64,000 bases of DNA from Capsaspora owczarzaki ATCC 30864 (taxonomy: Eukaryota > Opisthokonta > Filasterea): NCBI RefSeq assembly GCF_000151315.2, contig NW_011887298.1, positions 516,577 through 580,576 of the forward strand. Direction: 5' to 3'. Below, in pieces: positions 1 to 10,224 of this stretch (the first letter of the stretch is position 1; the number at the start of each line of letters is the position of its first letter). The notes beneath the pieces are model-generated. The model did no database searches. It was given only the letters and a program-made list of their open reading frames with translations, and was not told the DNA's origin. A program made the position numbers and the translations under genes.

Positions 1-827
1 CCACCACTTGAGTCGCAGAGATTGGTGCAACGTCTTGACTTTTTCGCGGACAACAGAAATGCCTCGTTCATCGGATGCATTCAGCTCGAGGATGCGGGTT
101 TTCATGAGTTCGGGTCTGTGTGTTGGAAAAGAAAGGTGCGAATGAGCATTGGCTATCAGGCATTCGCGTGACTCCCGATATCAATCAGTACCCAACGCTA
201 GTTTCTCTTACCCAAACATTTGCCTTGCAATCGCGAGGATGGTGCTTGTCTTGCCCGTGCCGGGCGGGCCGTAGAAGAGCAAGTGCGGAAACTGCAACAG
301 GCAAAGTCCACGCAAATGGTGATGAGTTGTCCGCGCACACTCCAAGGTCCAGAGTTCAACCCAATCCACAGTGTTCCTGCTTGCTGAGCAGCGCCCTGGG
401 GCAGCAGCTGGCTTGGCTCGGTGTGCAGGACGCGCGAAAGGCTGCACGCAAAGCCAAAGTCGAACACGATCGAAACTCACATCGTTGCTTGTCAGCGACT
501 TCTTGAGAACGGCGACCACTTCGTCTTGGAAGGCAACCTCATCGACTGTGCGTGGTCGACTGTGTGCGAGGTGAGAAGGCGCGCGGTGGTAGTTGGTTCA
601 ACAATGAGCGTCAACAGTAGTAAAGATTTTGGCGGGAAAATACTCGCTCTCCCGCCATTTTCTGCTTCCCTGTCCCACCGCCCGCCCTCTGAGGCTCTCT
701 CGCTCTCTTCATCTGGATTGCATCGTCAACGACAACTCAACTATTTCTCGACCCAAGGCGTGGTTGTGGAGGTCGCGGTTTCTCGTTTGCGCGAGGCGCC
801 CTGGTTGAGCTGGAAAAAGTTGCTCAT
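1..827 (-). CDS. RFC4: Replication factor C subunit 4 (clamp loader), 5' part, runs off left edge
   Basis: AAA+ subunit of the RFC clamp loader, which opens PCNA and loads it at primer-template junctions in the nucleus. I model exons 827-742, 559-481, 291-212 and 115 to beyond position 1, all GT-AG with matching phases. The start [14 protein letters not shown] leads into [20 protein letters not shown], then the Walker A segment [15 protein letters not shown] and the following block [19 protein letters not shown]. The exact run [14 protein letters not shown] separates RFC4 (yeast Rfc2-like) from RFC2, RFC3 and RFC5. About 118 residues are present; Walker B, the SRC arginine finger and the C-terminal collar lie outside the window. 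The upstream neighbour is a divergent gene starting at 1835. Family assignment is firm. Exon 1 is the least certain exon, but its phase fits. Confidence 0.93.
627..661. promoter_or_regulatory. E2F-type double site inside RFC4 intron 1
   Basis: Positions 627-640 read TTTTGGCGGGAAAA, which contains the E2F/DP consensus on both strands. A second copy of the core, CCCGCCATTTT, follows at 651-661. RFC subunit genes are classic E2F targets in animals and plants. By my gene model the sites lie in the first intron, about 190 bp downstream of the start codon, so they would act as an intronic element or serve an internal start site. Function is inferred. Confidence 0.5.
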
Positions 828-1834
828 CCTGCCAGTTCGAACTGCAATAAGAAATGACTGGATCGGGTATGCACATCAGAATCGGTCAGGTGTTGCAGTC
901 ACAACATCAGTGCTTGCAGTGCGAGTGAAAATTGCGCGTTGCGCGGACCAGGGACTTGAGCAACTGCGCTCGAGCTGAAATCCCTACAACCGCCATTCTT
1001 TCCAACCGTGCTTTCGCTGGCTGGATGGCCTCGATTCTGGGTCCTGACAAGCCAAGTGTCATCTGGTGTGAGTACTTTAGTTGAAATCATCATGGATAGG
1101 CGTCGCGGTGGGCTTGGTTTGATGATTTCGTGAATTCGGAAAATGATATCAAAATCGAACAAAACACAAAATTTGTTCTCTAAGCTTTGATTTCTGAATT
1201 GCCTCTTGATCGATCGACGAATTTCATGAGCAGCAAGCCTAGCACCACCAAATACACTTTAAATAGTAGAATAGACCATGTTCTTTACAATGGATACAAA
1301 AATACCTCCTAAAAGTCCTCGACGACTTGTGACTCACACTTGGCAAGTCAGGTTTTCAACCAATCCGCTAATATACGACCATGTCGCCAAGTCAAGACGC
1401 TCCAACGTAAAAAACAAACTGTAATCATATTTGCAACAACACGAATAGGTTAAAGCGCGGTTGCACGCCACTACTGCTGAGCTGCTGCTCGCGCAATTGG
1501 ACACTTTGGTGGTCGAAAAGCCATCGCATTGTTTGCCAAGTCTGCGCCTCTCCTGAGCATCCAGTGAATTGCCAGCAGTTTCCCCAACGAATGTATGCTC
1601 ACCTTATAGATCGAAATCGACAGCGATGGGAAACAGCCGGCGTCCGGCGTCCAAATGCAGAGCGAAGCACCGCGCAATGCAATTTCAGCTCACAGTCATG
1701 CGCTTCCTTTGCATTGCACATACAAGACGGAAAAACAAAAGAACTCAATCCAACTCAAGAATCCAACTCTAAAAGTCCAAGATCAGAATTCAAGCTCAGA
1801 ATCCAACTCAGTCCAGCTTTGGTTTTTGACAGGC
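828..1834. other. Divergent intergenic region between RFC4 and ZFC3H1-like gene
   Basis: About 1 kb without a convincing ORF. It should hold the promoters of RFC4 (leftward) and of the large plus-strand gene. The reading frame of the latter stays open upstream to 1655, but that stretch reads like untranslated leader. A possible 3' splice site (tttttgacag) lies just before the ATG at 1835, so the leader may be spliced. I see no RNA gene or repeat here. Confidence 0.5.
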
Positions 1835-4800
1835 ATGTCGTCGTACAACGAGCGCAGTCGCGAGCTCGACCGCTTCAGCGCCCACCGATATCACAGCGAC
1901 GAGGACCCAGACTCGTTCGACGCATTGATCCGTCGGCGAGAGAGCGGCATCGTCGAGAAGCCGCAGCCAGCAGAAGGCCCGAAGCACGCTTTGAAAGCTC
2001 CTCGCTCGGGCGGTCCTGGAGCCGTGCGCCCGAATCCCAGCTCGAGTCGTGGGAAGCACCATTCGTCAGGCTCCATGTACACGTCATCGTCGTCGTCGTC
2101 GTCGGCGGCGGCGTCCTCGTCGACTGGGTCGTACACTCAGCACAGCAGGCACGATCCACGCTTTCAAGATGGCCGTCGAGCGCCATCATCATCATCAGAC
2201 CACAAGGCATGGCAACCACAAGCGCAACCAGCACAGCAACAGGATCGGTACTACCACCCCTCAGAAGTAGCAGCTCAAGGACAAGGACAAGGACAAGGAC
2301 AAGGTCAAGATCAAGCTCAACCGCACGCAAGGCTTCCATTGATCGAGTACTACGCGCCTGAACCACAAGCCAGCTCCAATCCATACTATCAAGGCATGTC
2401 TGCACAACTGCAAGGGCAGCAGTCGTACCAGAATCTGCCGTACGAGCACGGCTATGCGCAGCCACCGCCTTCCTGGTCTGAGGAGACATTCATCCCGCTC
2501 CCGTTCTTGAGTGTCGCGTCAAGTGCCACCGCACAAGCGCCAGATGAGCAGGCTGCGGCTCTTCTACAGTTTCCAATGTCCCAAGCCCAGCAGCAACCAC
2601 AGCAGGATTGGCAGCGCTATCATGACGGCACCGACCAACTCTCAGCCGCGGCAAATGGAGCGCCACAGCTTTTCAGCGCACCTTATTCTGAGCCTCATCC
2701 GTCGGACGTACAGTCCGAGCTGCAGCGCCTGGACGAATTGGAAGCACAGCTGGCGACACGACGGCAACAACTCCGCCTGCAGGCCTTGCAACAGCCGCTC
2801 GCTTCACAATCACAACACGAACCACACCCAACATTGGTAGCATCACAACAGCTACAACAACAGCATCAGCTACAACAACCACAACAACATCAGCACCAAC
2901 AACATCAGCTCCAACAACAACAGCAACAACACCAACCATTCGCTGCAGTACAACACTTATCACAACCGCAACACAACCAGCAGCTGTTTGCTCTCCAAGA
3001 ACAGACGACGGTGGCACAGCAGCCATATGCATCGCATCATCCACTTCAAAATCAACAACACCAGGGTTTCACATCATTCCGAGAGCCATTCCTCCAATAC
3101 TCTGATCTTCATCCTAGTCAACCGTTTGGACACGCCAGTCGCGAGCCGAGTCGAAGCGCCAGCCCGTTGCCAACCTTTGTGGTGCAGCCAAGCGATCAAA
3201 GCTCTGCGTTGAGTACCGCGGAAGCGCCAAAGCCGATCAAACACGCAAAGCGGCCACTAGCGCACTCGTTTTTTGAGCAGGACCTCTCAGCTGTTGCTGC
3301 TGCGACTCCTGTCCAGGCTTCAACGACCAATCGTCGACCTCTACTCTCGTTCGCGCGCCGCTCTCCGTTCCAGCCAGGCCTTCCCAGCGAGCGCATGGAT
3401 GACGCGATGGAATTGGATTCTGATCGAGACCAGAGCGACGCGTCGTCGCTTTCTGCGGCTGACCGGATGCGCATGCTCAGGCAGCGCGCTTTGGAAGCCA
3501 AGCGAGCGTTGAAGACAACACGCGAGCAGCGCGTTACATCTCCCCACGAGTTGCCGGTCGTCGAGGTCCCGCCCGTCAGCGTCTTGCCGAAAAACCAATC
3601 CTCGTCTGGCGGTCCCACGATCGCCAGCTCTTCTGGACAGGAAACAATCCCCGTTCCCGCCAACCTCGTGGCAGATGCTGCACTGCACCAGTTGACATCG
3701 CGGGAGCCCACCCCAGTTCCAGGAAAGCCGACACAGGACAACCTGGTGTTGGTCTTGTCCGACAGCGACGACGAATCCAGCTCCAGCGATGAGGCAACTG
3801 ACAGCTACCAACGCTTTGCAGTCGATCACGGTCGCAAGCGCATGGAAGTTTTCAAGGCCAACATGGCTCGGGCAGCCCAAAGTTCCCCGCAACCGTTCAG
3901 TGGTAGTGCATTCGTTTCGCAGCCAGCAGTTGCTCCATCTTCGTCTCAACCTCCTTTTGTCGTGTCGAGTACACGCACTCATCAGCCCGGCGCTCTGTCG
4001 CAACAAGGCCCGGCTGGTCTGCTGAAGCGAGTCACGACTGCGAATGTGTTGGCGCGCACAGATTCGGGACTTCAGCAAGCAGCAACTTCCGACCTCGTTA
4101 CCAGCCTTCCTCTTGAAAAGCAAGCCGAGTACATGCGTCTCAAAGAAATTCTTGCAAAACGGCAGACATCCAGCCCTGTAACTCCTTTGGCTTCGGGCAC
4201 TTTGCTCGCCTCCACTGAACCGCCAGCGACAGTGACCGTGTCCGCGTTGCCTCGAGCACCGTCATTGGCACCATCCGTGCCAGCAACGACCAAGAACACT
4301 TCTTCTCAGATCGCAGTGTCTCCAGCAACCAACTTGGCCGTCAATGTGGCACAGCCATCACTACCAGCAGGAGCACCAGCAGTCGCCAGCGGCGCCTCCA
4401 GCAGCGCTCAAAGCACTGCTGATGAAGTAATTTCCACTCTCGCACACCAAGTGAGCCAGTCGGAGACGAAAGTGAAGGTTCTTCGAGCACACATTGCAGA
4501 TGAACGGACACGCTTGAACACCACAGTAGCACAGCGCGACGATGCAGCCGAGGTCTGCATTCGGCAAGAACAACGGATGGCGGAGCTGAAGAGGGAGCTC
4601 CTTTCGCTCGACAAGACGCTGGTTGCTTCTCACCAGACACGTCGAAACCTGGACAAGGCTGTCGCGGAAGCTGAACAAGAACTTGTCAAAAAAGAATCAG
4701 AGTTAACTGCCATCGAGCGCCAAATTGCAGACTCCAGACGACAACTGAAGCTCTTCGAGGCATCACGCCAGCGCATGCTGCACGAGAAGACCAGCACGAT

Positions 4801-7800
4801 CGAGCAGCAAATTCGCACTCTTCGTCGTCACGTTGAAGTTCAGGAACAAAAGCAACTGCAGCAACAGCAACAGCAGCAGCAACAGCAGCAACGTGAGCAA
4901 CTACAGCAGCAGCTGCAACCCGAGCAAGACAGCCTCAAAGACCCACTGAACTCCGAGCCACTTCAAGCAGCTGAAGGTGATGCCGAGGAGGCTGATCAAG
5001 CTGCTGCAGATCAACAAGAACAAGCAGACCAAGCAGACCTTCAACCGACACCCATGTCCATCGAGTCGCGTCAAACACTTGTTGAGAATGGAAGGCCAAT
5101 CGCCTCGTTTCCCTCTTCGACAGTGCAACCACAAATCTCAAACTCCTTGCAAGAAGAACAGCCTGCGTCAGCAGATTTTTGGTTGGTCGTCGCACCACCC
5201 CGCGCGAGCCAGTCGAGTTCATCGAGCGCACTGTCTGCGAATGTCGGTGCAATCCTTGACACGGCCGAGCTACACAAGCGGCAGAGACTCTTGAAAACGT
5301 TCGCTGGCGTTGTGCGCTCGTATGGGTTGCGATTCGATCGTCTGGCGATTTCTGCATCGTTTGCTGCAATCGCCAACGCCGTCCTTCCCTCTACGGTGGA
5401 TGTAGTTTGTGACAACAGTGCGACAGCAGTCGTAGGCAGCAACGTGGACGCCACCAGCGACACGTCTCAAGCCCCTCACGCCAAACCAATGGCACAGGAA
5501 CCTCAGCCTCAAATTCGCAAAACACGGGCAGTCGCCGACACGGCTTTGCTGAAGCGAGGAATGCAACAGCGCTGCATTTTGTTGGATGCATTCAGTGCTG
5601 TCGTGCAGTCGAATCCCAGCGATGCCACTCGCGCGGCCAATCTCCAGCACTCTAATGCAACGAAGCGACCGCGCGTGTACGAGCCGTACGAAAGTCCCTT
5701 GCTCCAATTCCGCTCGTACCGTCTCAGCCCCTTCTACCGAACGCAGGCTCACCGCACCCTTACATCATTGACACACTCGAGTAATCTCGACATGATGCGT
5801 CCACTGTGTCATTTCGATCTGCTGGGGACCTGCAACGATGAAAAGTGCGCCTTCCAGCATCTCCGATCACTGAAGCAAGATGACGAAGCCATTTATCAAA
5901 ATCTCGCTGCGTACGCCATCAAAGAATCGCTTGACAGCGTGGACAAGAATAGGAATGTACTCCTCGCGCGCGGAGTACCGCCTCCAGCATTTTCGACGAG
6001 GACTGATCAAAAGGTTGCACTGCAACTTCGGGCGCACCTGCTTGAACGGCGCGCAGAGTTTGCCAGCAACGGCGTTTCACTCGAGGACGCTTCGTTGATG
6101 CTAATCATGGCGGTGAATCAACACAACAAGCGCCGTGGCTTTGGACCCCCTTCTGTTGTCTCACCCATGACGATCAGGGCTGGTGTTCCCAACGTGAATG
6201 CACCCGACGACGAGCAGTCAGATTCCAAGCACACCAGCGCCAAGACCGGCAACACCTTGACCAGCAGCACCTCGACCAGCAGCACATCGACCGGCAGCAC
6301 CTCTGCAGCTTCAAGCTCTGGGGTGCTTGATCTGGGTCGTGTCGCGGAAGCCATCAGCCCCCGACGGCCTTTGCTCTCCCTGCAGGCTCTTGATGAGCAA
6401 GGTCAAGCAAGCCAGCCTGGCGATCCTTCTGCCATCTCAAGCTCTTGGGCGGGTAGTGAGATTTCGACCAAGTCCACGGTCCGCTACCACCAACCAGGGG
6501 CGGCTCAAAGCCGCCAAGACCTTGAGCAGCAACTCGATGCCGACCCACACAACGAGGATGCGTGGCTAGCTCTGGCCTGCCAATTGATGGAGCCATTCCC
6601 CTCCGCAAATCCTGCAAACATTGCGCCTGACGCTGCTAGGCTGCCCGTCCCGAATTACCAGGCCGCTCTCAGCGCGCTGTCAACCGCACTCGAGTCGCAG
6701 CAGGCCAGTTCGACGCTGTGGACTGTGTATCTGGATTTGTTTCATCGCCAGGCTGTGCTCGCCGGCACTCAGAAGGACGGTGCGCACGTTGACGAAATGC
6801 GGGAAATGTATGCTACGGCAGTCACCCTGGTGCCACAGCCCTTCCCATTGTTTTGGCACTGGCTGGATTTCGAGTCGACGCGCGCCGGCAAATCGAGTGT
6901 TTTGCTCGCCATTGTGAAGCACTGCGTGGAAGCTTTGACCTCGTTCTCGAGCATTGGGAATCGAGCGAGTGCGACGCCTGCGCTTGCTTCCGCTTATCGT
7001 GTGTGGCTGCTTGATTCACTCCTGTCTATCGTGCAGCTGTTTGTTCTTGCGGGCAACCTTGCTCAAGCCTGCCAGGTGCTCGAGGCGTGTTTGGCGCTTG
7101 AGCTCCAAACGAGGGCGGATTGGGTGGATCCAGACTTGTTCATTCGCGCTACCGAGCTTGTCGGAGTTGGGTGCAAGAGTGTTCTTTGGCTTTCTTACCT
7201 CCATTTGCTCGCCCACCACACGCTGCCCGTCAACTTGTTTGACATGCGAGACTGTGGCTTGGGTCGACTGGTAATGGATGCCAGGACAATCACCATTGCC
7301 TGGGATTCGAGCGTGCGCTTGTCGCCTTCTTTGTCGAGTGCGCAAGCCGCCCCGCCCGTGTCTCCAGTGTCCATTGCTCCCGTTTCTGTGACTCAACTGG
7401 CACAGCTTTTTGGGCAAGCACAAGCGCAATTGTTCGCGCAAAACCCCATTCCGCCCTCGAATCGCGATGCGCCGTTTGCGTGCGCTCTCGAGAGCTTCAT
7501 CATCAATCAAGTTCGATTTAACGCAGCGTTTATTAGTGCGCAGTCGGCCATTCAAACCGCCGAGGACTACGTTTCCATGGGTTGGTTGGCCGTCGATTTG
7601 CGTTGCCTGTGCGCTTCCATTCATGCTTCGGACCAGGTTTCCGGCTCGCAGCTGCTCTGTGAAATGGCTGCGTCTACAGTAGTAAACGAAGCACACTCTG
7701 CCATGGCTCTCTGGTATCGCGCCGCACGGTTCCAGCTCGACGGAAACGGCACAGCTGCCTCCCGGCAGATTGCGCTCAACTGTCTGATCCGTGGTGCGCT

Positions 7801-9082
7801 CCAACCGTTTGATCTCAGTGGCATCTTCGATGGCCAGTTTAGTAGCCTTGCCCGCAGTGTAGATGGCATTGATGCACAGCCGTCTCGCGCGTTGATGCTA
7901 CTTGCCTTTGCTCTCCTCTCGCAGCTGGCGCGCCGACCTCTCCCCTACCACTTTGTCGTGCCTCCGCTGCTCGTTCCTGATCTGCGCATGGATGGATTTG
8001 CCATCACTCATCTCTCGCTTGCGCTGTTTCTCCAGCTTTGCGTGGCGTGTCGAAACGTTAGTCCCAATGCCCCACCACTTGCAACATCGAGTGAGGAGGA
8101 AGCAGCGGATGCTTCGCTCGCGGACACAGAGGCGCACCTGTTGCGCGCTTTTGAAAACGAGTACCACCCTTGTCTGCCATTCACCGATGATGCTCGTCAG
8201 CAACTGACCAATGAGCTGCTCGGCGTGTTTGAACGAGGGCTCTTGGCATGTGCTCTTTCAAGGCGCGACACCATGCAGCTGTGGTCTGACTTTGTATCTA
8301 CGATGGCGTCAGAGGTGTCTGCCATTGTGACTGCTGAAGGAATGGCGTCGAATGAAGCCAAGCAGGCGATGCGGCGTCTGACTCTGCTGATTCATCGATG
8401 CACTGCCAGCGCAGAGTCGTCCCGACCAAAGTATTGGCGCAATGGTCAATTTTCCATGTGTCGGACCGAGGACGCTGTGCTGTTTGCAGAGCGGGTTGCT
8501 TCTGGCGCTGAAGACCCCATTACTACCCAGCAGTCACAACTTGATGCTCTAGAGCTCATTCCTGCGTTGCTCCCATCCTCGGCTGCTGGCGACGAGTTCC
8601 TGCATCAATCAAGCAAGCATCTTACCCACAACGTTTTGCTTGCGTTGCGACTCGCTGCCAAAAGCCCGCAACAATTCCGCTTGACAAGATTTTTGCTTGC
8701 CAGCCCTCAATGCGAAGCTCTCTGGAATGCCGCGACGGCCCTGTCTCGAGTAGCCGCGTCACCCGATTCTCCCGCAACCAAGCAGCTCGCGGCGACTCTG
8801 GCTGTGTTGCTGTACAGCGTGCGCGCCCTACCGCTGCACGCAAATCGGTGGAAACATCTTGCTGCGTTCCTGTCCATCCATTCTGCTCAGCTTACTGCGG
8901 ACGGCGTTCTGCATCCCAAGGGCTCTGTTCCATCGGCTCCAGCAGCCAGCCCCACCGAGGCGATTATCCAGGCCAACCAAAGCATCTTGGTCTCGCAACA
9001 CGCGCTTGTGAACATGGCCCAACAATTCGGCGTGGAACTAGCAGGCATCATCGAGGTCGCTCGAGCCATCAACAAAATCTAA
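1835..9082 (+). CDS. ZFC3H1: ZFC3H1/Red1-type zinc-finger protein (nuclear exosome adaptor), 2415 aa, intronless
   Basis: In animals ZFC3H1 bridges MTR4 and the poly(A)-binding protein in the PAXT complex, sending polyadenylated nuclear RNAs to the exosome; fission yeast Red1 is related. The diagnostic zinc finger CHFDLLGTCNDEKCAFQH (C-x7-C-x4-C-x3-H) starts near residue 1325 and has the spacing of the family finger. Before it come a low-complexity N-terminus with poly-Gln near residues 340-370, a long coiled coil near 860-1005 and a second poly-Gln run. After residue 1560 come helical half-TPR-like repeats (for example DADPHNEDAWLALACQL). I chose ATG 1835 (MSSYNERSRELDRF) because upstream in-frame sequence lacks protein character. 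An uninterrupted 7.2-kb frame is unusual here, where neighbours are intron-rich. The identification rests mainly on the finger plus overall architecture. Confidence 0.82.
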   Translation: MSSYNERSRELDRFSAHRYHSDEDPDSFDALIRRRESGIVEKPQPAEGPKHALKAPRSGGPGAVRPNPSSSRGKHHSSGSMYTSSSSSSSAAASSSTGSYTQHSRHDPRFQDGRRAPSSSSDHKAWQPQAQPAQQQDRYYHPSEVAAQGQGQGQGQGQDQAQPHARLPLIEYYAPEPQASSNPYYQGMSAQLQGQQSYQNLPYEHGYAQPPPSWSEETFIPLPFLSVASSATAQAPDEQAAALLQFPMSQAQQQPQQDWQRYHDGTDQLSAAANGAPQLFSAPYSEPHPSDVQSELQRLDELEAQLATRRQQLRLQALQQPLASQSQHEPHPTLVASQQLQQQHQLQQPQQHQHQQHQLQQQQQQHQPFAAVQHLSQPQHNQQLFALQEQTTVAQQPYASHHPLQNQQHQGFTSFREPFLQYSDLHPSQPFGHASREPSRSASPLPTFVVQPSDQSSALSTAEAPKPIKHAKRPLAHSFFEQDLSAVAAATPVQASTTNRRPLLSFARRSPFQPGLPSERMDDAMELDSDRDQSDASSLSAADRMRMLRQRALEAKRALKTTREQRVTSPHELPVVEVPPVSVLPKNQSSSGGPTIASSSGQETIPVPANLVADAALHQLTSREPTPVPGKPTQDNLVLVLSDSDDESSSSDEATDSYQRFAVDHGRKRMEVFKANMARAAQSSPQPFSGSAFVSQPAVAPSSSQPPFVVSSTRTHQPGALSQQGPAGLLKRVTTANVLARTDSGLQQAATSDLVTSLPLEKQAEYMRLKEILAKRQTSSPVTPLASGTLLASTEPPATVTVSALPRAPSLAPSVPATTKNTSSQIAVSPATNLAVNVAQPSLPAGAPAVASGASSSAQSTADEVISTLAHQVSQSETKVKVLRAHIADERTRLNTTVAQRDDAAEVCIRQEQRMAELKRELLSLDKTLVASHQTRRNLDKAVAEAEQELVKKESELTAIERQIADSRRQLKLFEASRQRMLHEKTSTIEQQIRTLRRHVEVQEQKQLQQQQQQQQQQQREQLQQQLQPEQDSLKDPLNSEPLQAAEGDAEEADQAAADQQEQADQADLQPTPMSIESRQTLVENGRPIASFPSSTVQPQISNSLQEEQPASADFWLVVAPPRASQSSSSSALSANVGAILDTAELHKRQRLLKTFAGVVRSYGLRFDRLAISASFAAIANAVLPSTVDVVCDNSATAVVGSNVDATSDTSQAPHAKPMAQEPQPQIRKTRAVADTALLKRGMQQRCILLDAFSAVVQSNPSDATRAANLQHSNATKRPRVYEPYESPLLQFRSYRLSPFYRTQAHRTLTSLTHSSNLDMMRPLCHFDLLGTCNDEKCAFQHLRSLKQDDEAIYQNLAAYAIKESLDSVDKNRNVLLARGVPPPAFSTRTDQKVALQLRAHLLERRAEFASNGVSLEDASLMLIMAVNQHNKRRGFGPPSVVSPMTIRAGVPNVNAPDDEQSDSKHTSAKTGNTLTSSTSTSSTSTGSTSAASSSGVLDLGRVAEAISPRRPLLSLQALDEQGQASQPGDPSAISSSWAGSEISTKSTVRYHQPGAAQSRQDLEQQLDADPHNEDAWLALACQLMEPFPSANPANIAPDAARLPVPNYQAALSALSTALESQQASSTLWTVYLDLFHRQAVLAGTQKDGAHVDEMREMYATAVTLVPQPFPLFWHWLDFESTRAGKSSVLLAIVKHCVEALTSFSSIGNRASATPALASAYRVWLLDSLLSIVQLFVLAGNLAQACQVLEACLALELQTRADWVDPDLFIRATELVGVGCKSVLWLSYLHLLAHHTLPVNLFDMRDCGLGRLVMDARTITIAWDSSVRLSPSLSSAQAAPPVSPVSIAPVSVTQLAQLFGQAQAQLFAQNPIPPSNRDAPFACALESFIINQVRFNAAFISAQSAIQTAEDYVSMGWLAVDLRCLCASIHASDQVSGSQLLCEMAASTVVNEAHSAMALWYRAARFQLDGNGTAASRQIALNCLIRGALQPFDLSGIFDGQFSSLARSVDGIDAQPSRALMLLAFALLSQLARRPLPYHFVVPPLLVPDLRMDGFAITHLSLALFLQLCVACRNVSPNAPPLATSSEEEAADASLADTEAHLLRAFENEYHPCLPFTDDARQQLTNELLGVFERGLLACALSRRDTMQLWSDFVSTMASEVSAIVTAEGMASNEAKQAMRRLTLLIHRCTASAESSRPKYWRNGQFSMCRTEDAVLFAERVASGAEDPITTQQSQLDALELIPALLPSSAAGDEFLHQSSKHLTHNVLLALRLAAKSPQQFRLTRFLLASPQCEALWNAATALSRVAASPDSPATKQLAATLAVLLYSVRALPLHANRWKHLAAFLSIHSAQLTADGVLHPKGSVPSAPAASPTEAIIQANQSILVSQHALVNMAQQFGVELAGIIEVARAINKI

Positions 9083-9683
9083 AGGCAACTGGAACTGGAA
9101 AATCGTCAGGGGGGGTGGAAATTGAAGTGAAAATGGTCGGGGAGGTCAAGTGAACAAGCAACGAGAAAGACAAGGTGGTGGTTGTGGTGGTGGTGGTGGC
9201 GATGAGAAGCAAGGGTGAACAAGTACTGCATGGCCATGCCGCAAGTCAACCGACCCTGGGTTGTCAATCTGTCAGTGCACAAGTTTGTTTTTTGTGACTT
9301 TGTGGGCAGGTATCATCTCGGCTGCTATTCTGTCGTTCGTGGTTTCGACCGGCTCATGTCTTGGATGTTTGTTTCACGGTGTGTTGGTGTGGGCGGCTGG
9401 TGTTCTCGACCTTTGCAGGTAAGTGTATTTTGCCGCTCGACTCACCATTACTGCGAGAGACTGACATTGCGACCCTTTTGTTCTGTTATTTCCTGCTCCT
9501 TGGCCAAGATCTTTGGCTTATCTCGCCGCTCGAGCTTTCCAAGAAGTTCAAGGCTCGTTGGATAAATCTCGATGAGTACAAGCACCATGTTGTTTGGTAT
9601 GCACGCGTTGGGGCGCGAGATGGACAAAAGTAGCCGAGTCAAGAGTACCAGGTTACCCTCCCAAAGCCGCTGGCTACGACCTT

Positions 9684-9717
9684 ACAACACTGGTCTTGGT
9701 ATGTGGACCAGTGTTGT
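9684..9717. repeat. Perfect 12-bp inverted repeat (hairpin) with 10-nt loop
   Basis: ACAACACTGGTC at 9684-9695 is followed by a 10-nt spacer and its exact reverse complement GACCAGTGTTGT at 9706-9717. It would form a stable stem-loop in RNA or a cruciform in DNA. It lies about 600 bp after the ZFC3H1-like stop and 500 bp before the heat-shock gene. Its role is unknown. Confidence 0.6.
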
Positions 9718-10150
9718 CAGATGAGCAAGTAGATCTACAGTAGTGCATCTGTTCTTTTCCTGATGTTTTGTCCTGCATAATCGAAATTCTTCGTTCAACA
9801 CTTCTGCAAAGCAGATTTCAACAAACACATGGATGATAGTACCTGATCAAATCATTGGATGAAAGCGATTGCTTCCAAGTGATTACTGTTGGACAACAGT
9901 CTAATCTTGTCCGCAAAAGAAGGCGTGCGCCCTGAACCTCTACTCTGGGACACACTTGGTCTGGGGCGCCTGTACAAAAGAATCAAACAAACAAACAAAA
10001 CAAACAAACAACAAAACACAAAAAACAACCAAAAAAAAAAAAAAAAACAAACAAAAAAAAAAACAAAAACAAAAAAGGCAACCCGAAACGAAAAAGAACG
10101 CCAAGGCATTTTCTCGGACAACTCACTCTTCTTCCGGCCCTCGGACAAAC

Positions 10151-10158
10151 TATAAAAG
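10151..10158 (+). promoter_or_regulatory. TATA box of the small heat-shock gene
   Basis: TATAAAAG lies 67-74 bp upstream of the start codon, at the usual distance for a strongly inducible gene with a short leader. It is preceded by a long A-rich tract. I did not find a clean array of alternating GAA/TTC heat-shock elements immediately upstream. Confidence 0.65.
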
Positions 10159-10224
10159 CACAAGCAAGCGAGCTTTGAACCCCCCTACACAGCTACGAAA
10201 ATACCGCTCCCCAAGTACGCAACG

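Larger units (their letters stand above)
9083..10224. other. Intergenic region with hairpin and A-rich tract
   Basis: About 1.1 kb between the ZFC3H1-like stop and the small heat-shock gene. It holds GGT/TGG-rich 3' flank sequence, a 90-codon ORF at 9361-9633 with no recognisable domain (doubtful), a strong inverted repeat at 9684-9717, an AAAC-rich tract around 9985-10078 and the TATA box of the next gene. Confidence 0.4.

Noticed and set aside
9361-9633. A 90-codon ORF after the ZFC3H1-like gene
   Set aside because: No domain, no start context and a competing ORF on the other strand; not called as a gene.
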